43,590 nt of DNA, taken from the IMG/VR virus record IMGVR_UViG_3300008266_000314, positions 1 through 43,590 of that record; one strand, written 5' to 3'. The DNA is from a virus. Within the stretch, counting starts at the first letter, position 1, and each line of letters starts with the position of its first letter. The notes under the pieces are model-generated. The model did no database searches, was not told where the DNA came from, and saw only the letters and a program-made list of their open reading frames with translations. Below, piece after piece: positions 9,701 to 16,278 of this stretch. The translations under genes were made by a program, and so were the position numbers.

Positions 9701-11499
9701 GCGGCGTGGGTCTGTCCGAGCTGCTGGGCGCTCTGCGCCACACCGGCAACGACAGCAACCTGCGCAAGCTCCTGGTCGGCTACGGCTGGGGCCGCATCGA
9801 CGAGAACGGCGAGCTGGACACCTCCCGGTGGGACGCCTTCCTGGCCCGCATGCACCGCGAGGGCACCCTGAAGAAGTCCCACTGGGACTTCATCCAGGCC
9901 GAGTGGGACCTGCACGAGAAGATCAAGCCCCAGGCGCAGCGCGCCCACCGGGCGGTCTACGGCCGCTACTTCGACGAGGTCACCGCAGCGCCGGTCACCA
10001 CGCCGTTCGGCACCTACAAGGGCGGCTACGTCGCCGCCGCGCCGGACAACCTGGTCGGCGACGACAACGCCGCCCTGCGCGCCGACGCCGAGAACCTGCT
10101 GGGCGGCGGCTCCGCCCTGTTCCCCGCCCCGGCGCGCGGCTTCACCAAACGCCGGACGGAGGAGTACGCGACGAAGATGGCGCTGGATCTGCGCCTCGTC
10201 CCCCGGCAGATCGACAAGGTGCTGCGCTTCGCCTACCTGGCCGAGCCGGTCAGCGACGTGCTGCGGATCCTGAAGGAGAAGCAGGTCGCCACGGGCCTGA
10301 AGGCCAACGACCCGACGGCCATGACCGACCTGCTCATGCCGTGGCTGCGCCGCTCGGCGACCCAGATGACGGCCCTGCCGCCGGCTGGTCGCGGGGGCGC
10401 TGCGGTGGACAAGCTCGCCCGCATCATGCGCCAGCGCACCAGCATGGCGCTGTTGTTCGCCAACCTGTCGAACACGCTGCAGAACATCACGGGCCTGGCC
10501 CCCGCCGCTCTGCGGACGGGCAAGCGCAACATGCTCTCGGCGACCTGGCGCTACCTGCGCGACCCTTCGGGCAGCGCCGCCGCCGTCGACGGCGCGTCGG
10601 TCTTCATGGCCAACCGCGCCGATCGGCAGATGGAGGACATGCGCCTCGCGATCGAGGAGATCGTCCTCAACCCGTCGCCCTACCAGCAGACGCAAGAGTT
10701 CTTCGCCCGGCACGCCCAGTTCCTGCAGTCCGCGCTGCAGAACGTCCTCGACCGGATCGCGTGGATGGCGGCCTACGATCGCGCTGTCGAGACTGGATCC
10801 ACGACGCCGGAGGCTGACGCCGACAGCGTGGTCCGCACGACGATGGGGTCCTTCAGCCCCGAGGACCTGTCGCGCTTCGAGACCGGGCCGGCGTGGGCCC
10901 GGCCGCTGACGCTGTTCGCCGGCTACTTCATCAGCCAGGCCAACCTGAACGGCACCGAGTTCGCCAAGGCTGCGGCGACCAAGAACGTCGGGCGGGGCCT
11001 GGAGGTGTGGGCCCTCGGCATCGCCGTGCCGGCCATCGCCTCGATGATGATCGCCCAGGCCTTCCGTGGCGAGCTGGGGGACGAGGACGAGGACGGCTAC
11101 CTCGACGACTTCCTGCACCTGTTCTTTGGCGGCCAAGCCAGCTACCTGCTGGCGATGGTCCCGGTGCTGGGCCCGACGATCAACGCCGCGATCCTGGGCT
11201 TCAACGACAAGCCCTACGACGACAAGGTCTCTCTGTCGCCCGTCGTCTCGATGGCCGAGAGCAGCGCCCGCGTCCCTGCCGGCGTCGCGAAGATCGCCAA
11301 GGGCGAGGGCGACTGGAGCAGGACCATCAAGGACAGCGCGGCCCTCGCCACGCTGGCCACCGGGATCCCGTTCACGCTGCTCGGCAAGCCGGTCAGCTAC
11401 GCGGTCGACGTGATGGAGGGCGACATCGAGCCCGAAGGCCCGGTCGACGCCACGCGCGGTGCCATCACGGGGGCCGCCAGCCCGCAGTCCCGCGAATAG
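3601..11499 (+). CDS. Giant polyvalent internal virion protein, main C-terminal part
   Basis: The frame really begins at about 3415, upstream of the first in-frame GTG at 3601, and is entered from the preceding segment. Domains seen: a conserved block with GNGFFSNLYGHFDALTMDRW (3991-4050); a block beginning APPFYSALRRAVENN (4729); a block with FFDEMQNDW and KRMIRYAVDNGFTKIAW (5200-6450); then a zinc metallopeptidase with HEMGH at 6532-6546. About 1.2 kb (6645-7865) with ADP-ribosyltransferase-like motifs (VRLYRM, SWSTD, SEFIVR) follows, after which the metallopeptidase context resumes with HEQFARGFEAYL. The last third is helical, with hydrophobic segments near 10996-11070 and 11137-11203 that could cross a membrane. 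The protein probably acts at infection: making a channel, cutting or modifying host targets. Domain assignments come from remembered family patterns. Confidence 0.8.
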   Translation: MVTAALDELAKLYPEIATDPQSKFAFVWALAVTSNGLKVNKNFELAAKAYDSWRETGAFPAGIGIGEAAGAINNGLANFANIVEQFGSWEAARDFMVGEHTVKKIEALTGFEVSGEGKSEVVRGAAILGPKIGNGFFSNLYGHFDALTMDRWLVRTVGRWRGTLIAKNPAMEKKGRANIKALLAALSPAERGALAKLYAGSASPPAARMTEAQIDALAWETTKRSQKPAWRDAINALPGGERLRLLGNGLAKYLDGQVEQPAGARERTFLRKVFRAALARLREKEGMQSLTMADLQALLWYPEKLLYESAKKPAGQEVRSYEDDDAPDYANAARALVADRLGSSGQGGRGSGAERAGPGQLADGQGQGGSYAQEVDAPPFYSALRRAVENNPTKRASAAQWLATLSKTPGVKQEEIDWTGLREWLELAGGPVEREGVLAFLDDKGIVIEEVLQSQLALNTNSVFYSPEVINAFVSSTRDRDAMITELGDDGRADRYVRSSRQFQSLWADGTLTDDTWPEVVVDDLLAGSWRNQTRPTEFDDYTLPGAEDTYKELLFRFPHIDGPETHWSTSNVGPHVRFTERRSPVGERVLFFDEMQNDWVAAGEKQGFKSDATPEAIAEAREAFNEATRGLFAAADAYEDAFKAMATERIVELRAQANVSPLTDDALRAGVRMRRAMDALADLRAGLIGQYQANRALPFELRYGEQSTADVVATRDAYEAIRLRMHEAEVKMNALQGGVNDVPFRKTWSTLVMKRMIRYAVDNGFTKIAWINGDQQNGGKTGGDGSWFYERNLVNTTNALLKKYGIKAEQNVRLKGVNDKVATPLSAPPAVRELKYELGLVTQELRRLSLRDPLNGEAELTRRAAELRAAVPPESFTPDQAAEVQKRYLEQADELEAAIPLWREWAEMREKLIALEKDLKVEVVYEKPANFGFDITPQLAEAATGGFPLFQENRGTFTPSTNTISLLRTANLSTFLHEMGHWHLETLGRMASAPDAPADVKADFEAVLAWFGITGSTPVGYAADGGTALARAFREEGIRDLTNTADKELGGAAARAIDGFIGVAPGTVDDPDGASFGLMNARPLEDAYSASPSAEGQTTRREIDAAFSPVREALRAKFGDTVRLYRMQWPVQDGRDGSVNMSAGADGSRNVLSWSTDPKFVDYLARDGRGEDQVLYTEEEISAFEQEFEQNRSVRINKYVSLVEEAWELTNIEGKRVSGKSINITLANGDVVTDTDSVRAYLEGKNDDRREHNAELEKGRQYVITADIPLDEVVWASDRAGQSEFIVRNREDGVFVSREGKLSGAAMSLAQPKASLTPAIRYKGKLYRAPLGGSHFDAAPLIPEADRPRAVLDGDNRVFVTETGKVLDRFKAIDYARLNGLIAADAPSWVATAPELASEYLAQDDTAPGVDTDLPAGRTAIDVWNAMSLNQRRGYHEQFARGFEAYLMEGKAPTTRLRGLFQRFSAWLKAVYRDITRLNVELTDEVRGVMDRLVASSEEIALAEQSAAFAPLLENKLPGMTDDEWLSYQRLGVAATQEGTDELQTRAVRDMKWLANARSRSLRKLQREGADKRAAVRAEVEAEVMAEPVNQARAFLTGPELNSDGTPADSGKLSLPAIKEIYEGNPSVDYARLGYGKGGMLANTGIHHDIVAERFGFPSGDAMLRELLTAEPAAEKIEGLTDQRVLERYGDLTDPAEVEAAALNAIHNDLRMRVLAAEYNALAKATGKPKLLNDAARAYAREAVGRLAIKDLRQERYFAAERKAGRAAMKAMKAGDIELAASHKRAQIINAFAAQAVREAKETVDKGNNLFRRVTRGKEDSVARSRNMDLVNVARAVLERYGVGTPRRSPGEYVQMLKEYDPDLYTAVEPMLVDAMLNAKPLGELAFNDFSALRDLIAQLWTLSRRARQAQIDGKAVELEEISDKLTQDLAARPAAFAALGATRGVTDAERGKVNFLGVRALLRRVEEWAMLQGRSFETFIFRPVSQAADLYRAANADAVAAWVSELEKIRGDMRPAKIAAPEIGYTFGEGNGGVGLSELLGALRHTGNDSNLRKLLVGYGWGRIDENGELDTSRWDAFLARMHREGTLKKSHWDFIQAEWDLHEKIKPQAQRAHRAVYGRYFDEVTAAPVTTPFGTYKGGYVAAAPDNLVGDDNAALRADAENLLGGGSALFPAPARGFTKRRTEEYATKMALDLRLVPRQIDKVLRFAYLAEPVSDVLRILKEKQVATGLKANDPTAMTDLLMPWLRRSATQMTALPPAGRGGAAVDKLARIMRQRTSMALLFANLSNTLQNITGLAPAALRTGKRNMLSATWRYLRDPSGSAAAVDGASVFMANRADRQMEDMRLAIEEIVLNPSPYQQTQEFFARHAQFLQSALQNVLDRIAWMAAYDRAVETGSTTPEADADSVVRTTMGSFSPEDLSRFETGPAWARPLTLFAGYFISQANLNGTEFAKAAATKNVGRGLEVWALGIAVPAIASMMIAQAFRGELGDEDEDGYLDDFLHLFFGGQASYLLAMVPVLGPTINAAILGFNDKPYDDKVSLSPVVSMAESSARVPAGVAKIAKGEGDWSRTIKDSAALATLATGIPFTLLGKPVSYAVDVMEGDIEPEGPVDATRGAITGAASPQSRE
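4562..4726 (+). CDS. Candidate nested small gene inside the giant gene
   Basis: A 54-codon ORF lies in the +1 frame relative to the giant gene. ATG 4562 is preceded by AGGAGGT at 4547-4553, about 9 bases upstream, among the best Shine-Dalgarno matches in the window. The predicted peptide begins MKTTTPPTTQ and has a plausible amphipathic part (IDWDLLDKVDGDPAQNEQ). Third-position G/C in this frame is about 87% (48 of 55 codons). In the giant-gene frame, codons from about 4615 to 4707 fall to about 35% and give a Gly/Ser/Gln-rich linker. This segment therefore either holds a real overprinted gene or marks a frame disturbance in the giant gene. No homologue is recognised. Confidence 0.45.
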   Translation: MKTTTPPTTQTPPEPSSQIDWDLLDKVDGDPAQNEQDLANWLTDRAKAAPTPKR

Positions 11500-11557
11500 G
11501 GTGTGCCTACCCCGCCGGGGGTAGGCCATATTCCGCCGACGTTAGAGGAGCGCCGCC
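11500..11557 (+). promoter_or_regulatory. Intergenic late element, copy A, combined with a perfect hairpin
   Basis: Starts immediately after the giant gene's TAG with GGTGTGCCTACCC, one base different from three other copies. Here the motif is also part of a perfect 9-bp inverted repeat, GCCTACCCC (11505-11513), loop GCCG, GGGGTAGGC (11518-11526), without a T-run. A CATATT box lies at 11527-11532. It could both end upstream transcripts and start the fibre/lysis transcript. Confidence 0.55.
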
Positions 11558-13057
11558 TTGGCCATCACGAGCACGACCCGCCGCGCCGGGCCCTACGCCG
11601 GCAACGGGGCGACGGTCGCCTTCAGCTTCGCCTTCAAGGTCTTCGCCGACAGCGATCTGCGCGTCGTCCACACCTCGTCGGGCGGCGTCGACACCGACCT
11701 GGCGCTGGGCTCCGCCTTCACGGCGGTGCTCAACGCTGACCAGGACACGTCCCCTGGCGGGACAGTGACGGTCGCCACCGCGCCCGCGACGGGCGACACC
11801 CTGACCATCCTGTCCAACGTGCCGCTGACGCAGACGCTGGACCTGCAGAACGCCGGCGGCTTCTACCCCGAGGCCATCAACGACGCCTTCGACCGGGTCA
11901 CGATCCAGGTCCAGCAAGTCGCCCAGACGATCAGCAGGGCGGTCACCGTCTCGGCCACGTCAGACGTCGACACCGAGCTGCCGTCGGTCCTGGCCGGCAA
12001 CCCGATCGGTTGGGCGTCGGACGGCTCGGGCCTCGCCAACATCGACCTGGAGACCCTCGCGGGGGCCATCGCCTACGGCGGTGTCAGCGCCGACCTGTTC
12101 TCCGGCACCGGCGCGCAGACGGCGTTCACCCTGTCGAGTAATCCGGGGTCGATCAACAACCTCGACGTCTCCGTCAACGGCGTCGTGAAGGTGCCGGGCG
12201 ATGACTTCACCCTGTCCGGCACGACGCTGACCTTCCTGGTCGCGCCGTCCAACGGGCACCGCGTCTTCGTCCGCTTCGCCCAGGCCCTGCCCTCCGGCAC
12301 CGTGGCCGACGGCGGCGTGTCCTCCGCAGCCAAGGTGGCCGACGGGATCCTGACGCCGGCGAAGCTGACGACGGGCGCGCCTTCGTGGGACGGGTCCGGC
12401 AACGCCTCCGCCTCCGGCACCCTGCAGGCCACCGGCACGTCGATCGTCAACGGCGCTGCGGCGTCGCTGCGCGGGTTCTCGATCCGCACGGCGGGGTCGG
12501 TGCGCTGGCTGCTGGCGGCCAACACCACGGCCGAAGGTGGCAGCAACGCTGGCAGCAACTTTGTCCTGAACCGCTACAGCGACGCGGGCTCGCTCCTGGG
12601 GGCGGCCATCACCGTCACCCGGTCCACGGGTGCCGTGGCGCTGGAGGCTGGCCTCACCGTCGCCGGGGTCACGAGCTTCACGTCCGACGCCGCCTTCGGC
12701 TCCGCCTTGGCCCCGACCAGCACGCTCTCCGTCGGCTATCGCGGCGTGCCGCAGAACGCCCAGAACAGCAACTACACGCTGGCCCTGGTCGACGCCGGCC
12801 GCCACGTCTACTCGGCCAACAGCGGCGCGCAGACCGTGACGGTCCCGACCAACGCCTCGATCGCTTTCCCGATCGGGACCGTGGTGACACTGATCAACAA
12901 CGGCACGACCGCCATCACGATCTCGACCACCGGCATCACGATGCTGCAGGCGGGGACGACGAACACCGGCAACCGCACGCTGGCCACGAAGGGCCTGGCC
13001 ACGCTGATCAAGGTCGCCACCGACACCTGGTTCATCAGCGGCGCGGGGGTGTCGTAG
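11558..13057 (+). CDS. Tail fibre protein
   Basis: The start is TTG 11558, preceded by AGAGGAG with 7 bases between; no better start is in frame. The N-terminus (TSTTRRAGPYAGNGATVAF) matches the adaptor region common to podoviral fibres that dock on the tail. It is followed by a second fibre-type beta module (TGAQTAFTLSSNPGSINN) near residues 180-245. The distal part is Ser/Thr/Gly/Ala-rich with few charges, as in trimeric beta-structured shafts, and ends in a small beta domain (TVVTLINNGTTAITIS). At 499 residues it is a normal fibre length. Its role is host receptor binding. It lies between the giant virion protein and the lysis genes, and its stop overlaps the next GTG by one base. Confidence 0.85.
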   Translation: MAITSTTRRAGPYAGNGATVAFSFAFKVFADSDLRVVHTSSGGVDTDLALGSAFTAVLNADQDTSPGGTVTVATAPATGDTLTILSNVPLTQTLDLQNAGGFYPEAINDAFDRVTIQVQQVAQTISRAVTVSATSDVDTELPSVLAGNPIGWASDGSGLANIDLETLAGAIAYGGVSADLFSGTGAQTAFTLSSNPGSINNLDVSVNGVVKVPGDDFTLSGTTLTFLVAPSNGHRVFVRFAQALPSGTVADGGVSSAAKVADGILTPAKLTTGAPSWDGSGNASASGTLQATGTSIVNGAAASLRGFSIRTAGSVRWLLAANTTAEGGSNAGSNFVLNRYSDAGSLLGAAITVTRSTGAVALEAGLTVAGVTSFTSDAAFGSALAPTSTLSVGYRGVPQNAQNSNYTLALVDAGRHVYSANSGAQTVTVPTNASIAFPIGTVVTLINNGTTAITISTTGITMLQAGTTNTGNRTLATKGLATLIKVATDTWFISGAGVS

Positions 13058-13785
13058 TGCCCGGCGCTCTGGGCCTCTTGCTGGCCTCCGGGGGCGGGTC
13101 GTTCACGGTCGAGCTGTCGGAAGACCAGTCCGCCGGCGACACGGCCTTCACCTACACCTTCCTCCCGGTGACGGCCACGGTGGTCGGCGGCGCGGGCACC
13201 ATCACATACCTCTGGTCCTTCGACTACGAGGAGAGCGGCGGCGCGTGGAGCATCGTGTCGGGGCAGGGCACGGCGTCCTGCACCGTCGAGGCCGGCGCGC
13301 CTGCGGACTATTTCACCGACGCCATCCTCCGCTGCACCGTGACGCGCGGCGGGGTCTCGGAGTTCGACACCGCCAACCTGGCCTACTCCCACGATCTGGC
13401 CATCACCATCAGCCCGGTCGACTTCATGGTCCTCGAGGGCGTCCGCACCCGCGCGCGCCAGAAGGAGCTGTACGCCCAAGGTCGGACGAAACCCGGCAAG
13501 GTGGTGACCTGGACCCTGAACAGCAACCACTTCGTCAACCTGGCGACGGGCTTCGGCGAGGCGTTCGACGCCCTGCCCGCGCCCTACGACTGGTCGACCA
13601 AGGGACCGAACGGCGACCCGTTCGTGCTCATGGCCGACGCCATCTTCGAGGCGGGCCGCCGGCTGCGCATCCCGATCCGGTGGGGCGCGGACTGGGACCA
13701 GGACGGAAACCCCAAGGAGAGGGGCGAGACCGACAGCCCGCACTTCGAGCTGGGCAAGAAGTTTTCCCAACAGCAGGAGGGCTAG
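13057..13785 (+). CDS. Ig-like domain fused to an M15-family endolysin
   Basis: GTG 13057 overlaps the TAG of the fibre gene. Residues ~15-120 form an Ig/PKD-like beta domain (TITYLWSFDYEESG, AILRCTVTRGG) of the kind found on fibre-associated proteins. From about residue 128 the protein is an L-Ala-D-Glu/VanY-type peptidase: FMVLEGVRTRARQKELYAQG, then SNHF (His158), GEAFD (Asp171) and SPHFEL (His229), the expected zinc ligands. The enzyme would cut peptidoglycan cross-links at lysis. Free phage M15 lysins normally have their own start and a few residues before SPVDFMV; here no start or ribosome binding site exists at the junction. Thus either this is a true fibre-lysin chimera or an upstream gene was fused by deletion. 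The holin follows directly. Confidence 0.8.
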   Translation: MPGALGLLLASGGGSFTVELSEDQSAGDTAFTYTFLPVTATVVGGAGTITYLWSFDYEESGGAWSIVSGQGTASCTVEAGAPADYFTDAILRCTVTRGGVSEFDTANLAYSHDLAITISPVDFMVLEGVRTRARQKELYAQGRTKPGKVVTWTLNSNHFVNLATGFGEAFDALPAPYDWSTKGPNGDPFVLMADAIFEAGRRLRIPIRWGADWDQDGNPKERGETDSPHFELGKKFSQQQEG

Positions 13786-14199
13786 ATGGCCTTCGACCTT
13801 CTCTCCTCCGTCATCGACATCGGTGGCAAGGTGCTCGACCGGGTCATCCCTGACCCGAAGGCTGCGGCCGAGGCCAAGCTCGAGCTGCTGAAGCTGCACC
13901 AGTCCGGTGAGCTGGCTCTGCTCGCGGCCGACACCGACATCGCCAAGGCGCGCGCCAGCGTGATCGAGGCGGAGATGGGCTCCGGCAACTTCCTCGCCGT
14001 CAGCTGGCGGCCGATCCTCATGTTGGTCTTCGGCGGCCTCATCGTCGCCCGCTGGCTGGGCTGGTCCGCGCCGAACCTCTCCGAGGCCGAGGTGCTGAAG
14101 CTGTGGGACATCGTGCAGCTGGGCCTGGGCGGCTACGTCATTGGCCGGTCGGTCGAGAAGATCGCGCCCACCCTCGCCGACGCCGTGAAGCGCCGTTAG
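13786..14199 (+). CDS. Holin, gene-transfer-agent 3TM type
   Basis: ATG 13786 follows the lysin TAG directly. The N-terminus (DRVIPDPKAAAEAKLEL) and the conserved SWRPILM before a membrane segment are typical of the GTA_holin_3TM family common in alphaproteobacterial phages and prophages. Hydrophobic stretches are at about residues 70-90 (ILMLVFGGLIVARWLGW) and 108-122 (IVQLGLGGYVIG), with a basic C-terminus (VKRR). It should form inner-membrane holes that release the M15 lysin. It is the last gene of the rightward block before the terminator hairpin. No spanin gene is visible after it. Confidence 0.8.
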   Translation: MAFDLLSSVIDIGGKVLDRVIPDPKAAAEAKLELLKLHQSGELALLAADTDIAKARASVIEAEMGSGNFLAVSWRPILMLVFGGLIVARWLGWSAPNLSEAEVLKLWDIVQLGLGGYVIGRSVEKIAPTLADAVKRR

Positions 14200-14203
14200 C
14201 AAA

Positions 14204-14231
14204 ACGCCCCCGCCGGCTAGGGCGGGGGCGT
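14204..14231 (-). terminator. Rho-independent terminator between the converging blocks
   Basis: A perfect 11-bp inverted repeat, ACGCCCCCGCC (14204-14214), loop GGCTAG, GGCGGGGGCGT (14221-14231). On the minus strand the stem is followed by TTTT (AAAA at 14201-14204), so it is best suited to end the leftward operon. Rightward transcripts meet the same hairpin without a T-run. Bases 14232-14305 hold no gene that I can support. Confidence 0.75.
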
Positions 14232-14305
14232 CAGGTGCTGTTCAGACACAGGGGGCACACTTGGGAGAGATGCCGCCTCGGAACATACAGATACACGGGG
14301 AACGG

Positions 14306-14884
14306 TCAAGCCCCCCGCTGATCGACCTCGAAGTAGGGGGAGACCGCGTCCACGATCAGATGGATCCTGGGCTCCGCCTTCGGGTTCCACACCTCGTGGA
14401 CCTGCCGATGGTCGAACCACCAGATCTCGCCGGGGGACATCCGCACGGTGTCCTCGCCGCAAGTGAAGGCGCACTCGCCCGACAGCACGATGTGGAAGCG
14501 GGAGTAGTGTTTGGCGTAGGCCCCCTCGTCGCGGTGCGCAGAGACGTGCGCGTGCGGGGCCAGCTCGACCACCATCACCCGGCCGAAGGGATCGCCGCCG
14601 GCGATCGCGGCGCGGAAGGCCAGCTCCCCGATCAGCGGAGCGATCGCGCCCGACAGCAGCTGGAACGCCGGCATGTAGGGGACCGCCGGGATCTCGTTGA
14701 ACGCCGCCTCCGGCGTCAGCTCGGTCGGGCCCCGCACCACGATGCACCGCGTCGCGGCGTGCGGGCTGCCGGGGAAGTCCTGCCGCTCCGTCATCACGTC
14801 CCAGAGCGCGGGGTGGCGGGACAGGGCGTCGAGCGCAGGCTGGGCGTCGAGGCCTTCGGCGAGCAGCTGGAAAGCGTTGAGCAT
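14306..14884 (-). CDS. Aspartyl/asparaginyl beta-hydroxylase-like Fe(II)/2-oxoglutarate dioxygenase
   Basis: 192 residues. The start ATG (14884-14882) overlaps the helicase TGA by one base and has AAGGAA 7 bases upstream; longer in-frame readings enter helicase sequence and are excluded. The C-terminal half carries the family pattern: His117-Arg-Asp119 (SAHRDEGAY), RFHIVLSG, MSPGEIWWFD, VHEVWN (His163) and RIHLIVDA (Arg173). Thus the HxD...H iron triad and the 2-oxoglutarate-binding Arg appear intact; some cellular AspH enzymes lack the Asp. It would hydroxylate a side chain of a protein, or of a lipid as in related LpxO enzymes; the substrate is unknown. It is the last gene of the early operon, a common place for accessory genes. 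Confidence 0.8.
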   Translation of the reverse strand: MLNAFQLLAEGLDAQPALDALSRHPALWDVMTERQDFPGSPHAATRCIVVRGPTELTPEAAFNEIPAVPYMPAFQLLSGAIAPLIGELAFRAAIAGGDPFGRVMVVELAPHAHVSAHRDEGAYAKHYSRFHIVLSGECAFTCGEDTVRMSPGEIWWFDHRQVHEVWNPKAEPRIHLIVDAVSPYFEVDQRGA

Positions 14885-16278
14885 CAGGCTATTCCTTTTC
14901 GTTGCATGGCTTCGAGCAGCAGGTCCTGCACGTTGCGCTTGGAGGTGAGCCGATCGCGGACCACGTCTTCGACGGTGTCGCGGGCGAGGATGTAGTGGAT
15001 GAAGACCGGGCGGTCGTGGCCCGACTGTTTCTGCCGGGCGGGGCCGATGCGCTCGATGATCTGGTCGTGCAGCTCCAGGTCCCAGTCCACCGAGAAGAAG
15101 GCCAGGATGTTGCCGCCGTCCTGAAGGTTCAGGCCGTGGCCGGCGCTGGCCGGGTGGGCGAGCAGGACCGGGATCTTGCCCGCGTTCCAGTCCTCGATGG
15201 TCTTGGGGTTGGTGTCCAGGTGGCGCGCCTTCGGGAACGCCTTGGTCAGCCGCGCCAGGTCCGACTTGAAATAGTAGGCGACCAGCACCGGCATGCCGGC
15301 GGCCTCCTCGATGACGTCCTCGAGGGCCTGCAGCTTCTCGTCGTGGACTTCCTGCCAGGTCCCCTCGTCGTCGGTGTAGATCGCGCCGCTGGCCAGCTGC
15401 CGGCACTTCATCGTCTTGGACCCGGCGCTGAAGGCCTCAACCCCGGTGCCGGCGATGTCGGCGTACATGTCGCGCTCCATGTCGTCATAGAGCCGGCGCG
15501 CCCGCGACGGGAGGTCGACGTAGATGGTGTTGACGACCGGCTCGTCCACGCCCAGCCCGTTCATGATCGTCAGGCAGATGTCGGACAGCAGGCGCTCGAT
15601 CTCGGCCTGGGCGTGGGGCATGGGGTCCATGCCGTAGCCGTTGAACCCGGTGCGGAACCACCGTTGCGAGAAGCTGTCGTAGGTGCGGCCGAGGCGCTGG
15701 CCGGCGTCGAGGAACCAGGTCTGGCCCCAGAGATCCTTCAGCCCGTTCGGCGCGGGGGTGCCGGTCAGGTTGACCCACCGCGACGCCTTGGCGTGGGCGA
15801 TGCGGCCGAGGGCCCGCGCGCGCTTGGTCCCCTGCCGGAGGCGGAAGCCCTTGAGCTTGGTGCTCTCGTCGGCGATCACGGATCCGAACGGCCAGCCCGC
15901 GCCGGCGGCGGCCAGGGTCTCGACCAGCCAGGCGGCGTTCTCGTAGTTCGTGGTGAACAGCCCGGTGTTGCCTTTCTTCAGCTCACCGAACAGCAGGCGG
16001 TGCCGGGTCTCGGCGTTGCCGACGATCGGCGTGACCTGCATACCGGAGAGGTGGTCCCACTTCGCTGCCTCGGCGGGCCACGTCGACTGCGCCACCCGCA
16101 GGGGAGCGAAGACGATCCCCGGCCGGCCGTCCTTGCCGAGCTGGATGGCGTCCAGCGCCGTCAGGGTCGACGACGTCTTGCCGGTGCCCATGCCGGCGAA
16201 CGTCGCCCCGCGCTCCAGCTCCAGCTGGTGCTCGATGATCTCGAGCTGGAAGTCCCGAGGGATGAAGGGCTGGCTCAT
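14884..16278 (-). CDS. SNF2-type DNA helicase/translocase
   Basis: 464 residues, starting at MSQPFIPRDFQ (ATG 16278), which overlaps the upstream stop as ATGA. Superfamily 2 motifs are complete: Walker A GMGTGKT (residues ~28-34), a DEST box (~136), NLTGTPAPNG (~170), AHPASAGHGLNLQ and the arginine-finger motif QIIERIGPARQKQ (~404). It lacks long accessory domains and matches the compact helicase that commonly stands in phage replication modules with a family A polymerase, VRR-NUC nuclease and DUF2800/DUF2815 proteins. It probably unwinds or remodels DNA during phage replication or recombination. Confidence 0.88.
   Translation of the reverse strand: MSQPFIPRDFQLEIIEHQLELERGATFAGMGTGKTSSTLTALDAIQLGKDGRPGIVFAPLRVAQSTWPAEAAKWDHLSGMQVTPIVGNAETRHRLLFGELKKGNTGLFTTNYENAAWLVETLAAAGAGWPFGSVIADESTKLKGFRLRQGTKRARALGRIAHAKASRWVNLTGTPAPNGLKDLWGQTWFLDAGQRLGRTYDSFSQRWFRTGFNGYGMDPMPHAQAEIERLLSDICLTIMNGLGVDEPVVNTIYVDLPSRARRLYDDMERDMYADIAGTGVEAFSAGSKTMKCRQLASGAIYTDDEGTWQEVHDEKLQALEDVIEEAAGMPVLVAYYFKSDLARLTKAFPKARHLDTNPKTIEDWNAGKIPVLLAHPASAGHGLNLQDGGNILAFFSVDWDLELHDQIIERIGPARQKQSGHDRPVFIHYILARDTVEDVVRDRLTSKRNVQDLLLEAMQRKGIA

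Noticed and set aside
3319-11529. A 2,736-codon open frame on the minus strand opposite the giant gene
   Set aside because: It is Arg/Gly/Val-rich with no domain, has no ribosome binding site logic, and mirrors the G/C third positions of the plus gene. Antisense frames stay open easily at this GC content; similar shadows cover the portal, terminase, capsid and nozzle genes.
11558-13785. A diversity-generating retroelement acting on the fibre, as in BPP-1
   Set aside because: No reverse transcriptase gene and no template/variable repeat pair were seen.
14261-14995. Plus-strand ORF across the hydroxylase region
   Set aside because: It is antisense to the hydroxylase and helicase ends, Arg/Gly-rich and without coding pattern.
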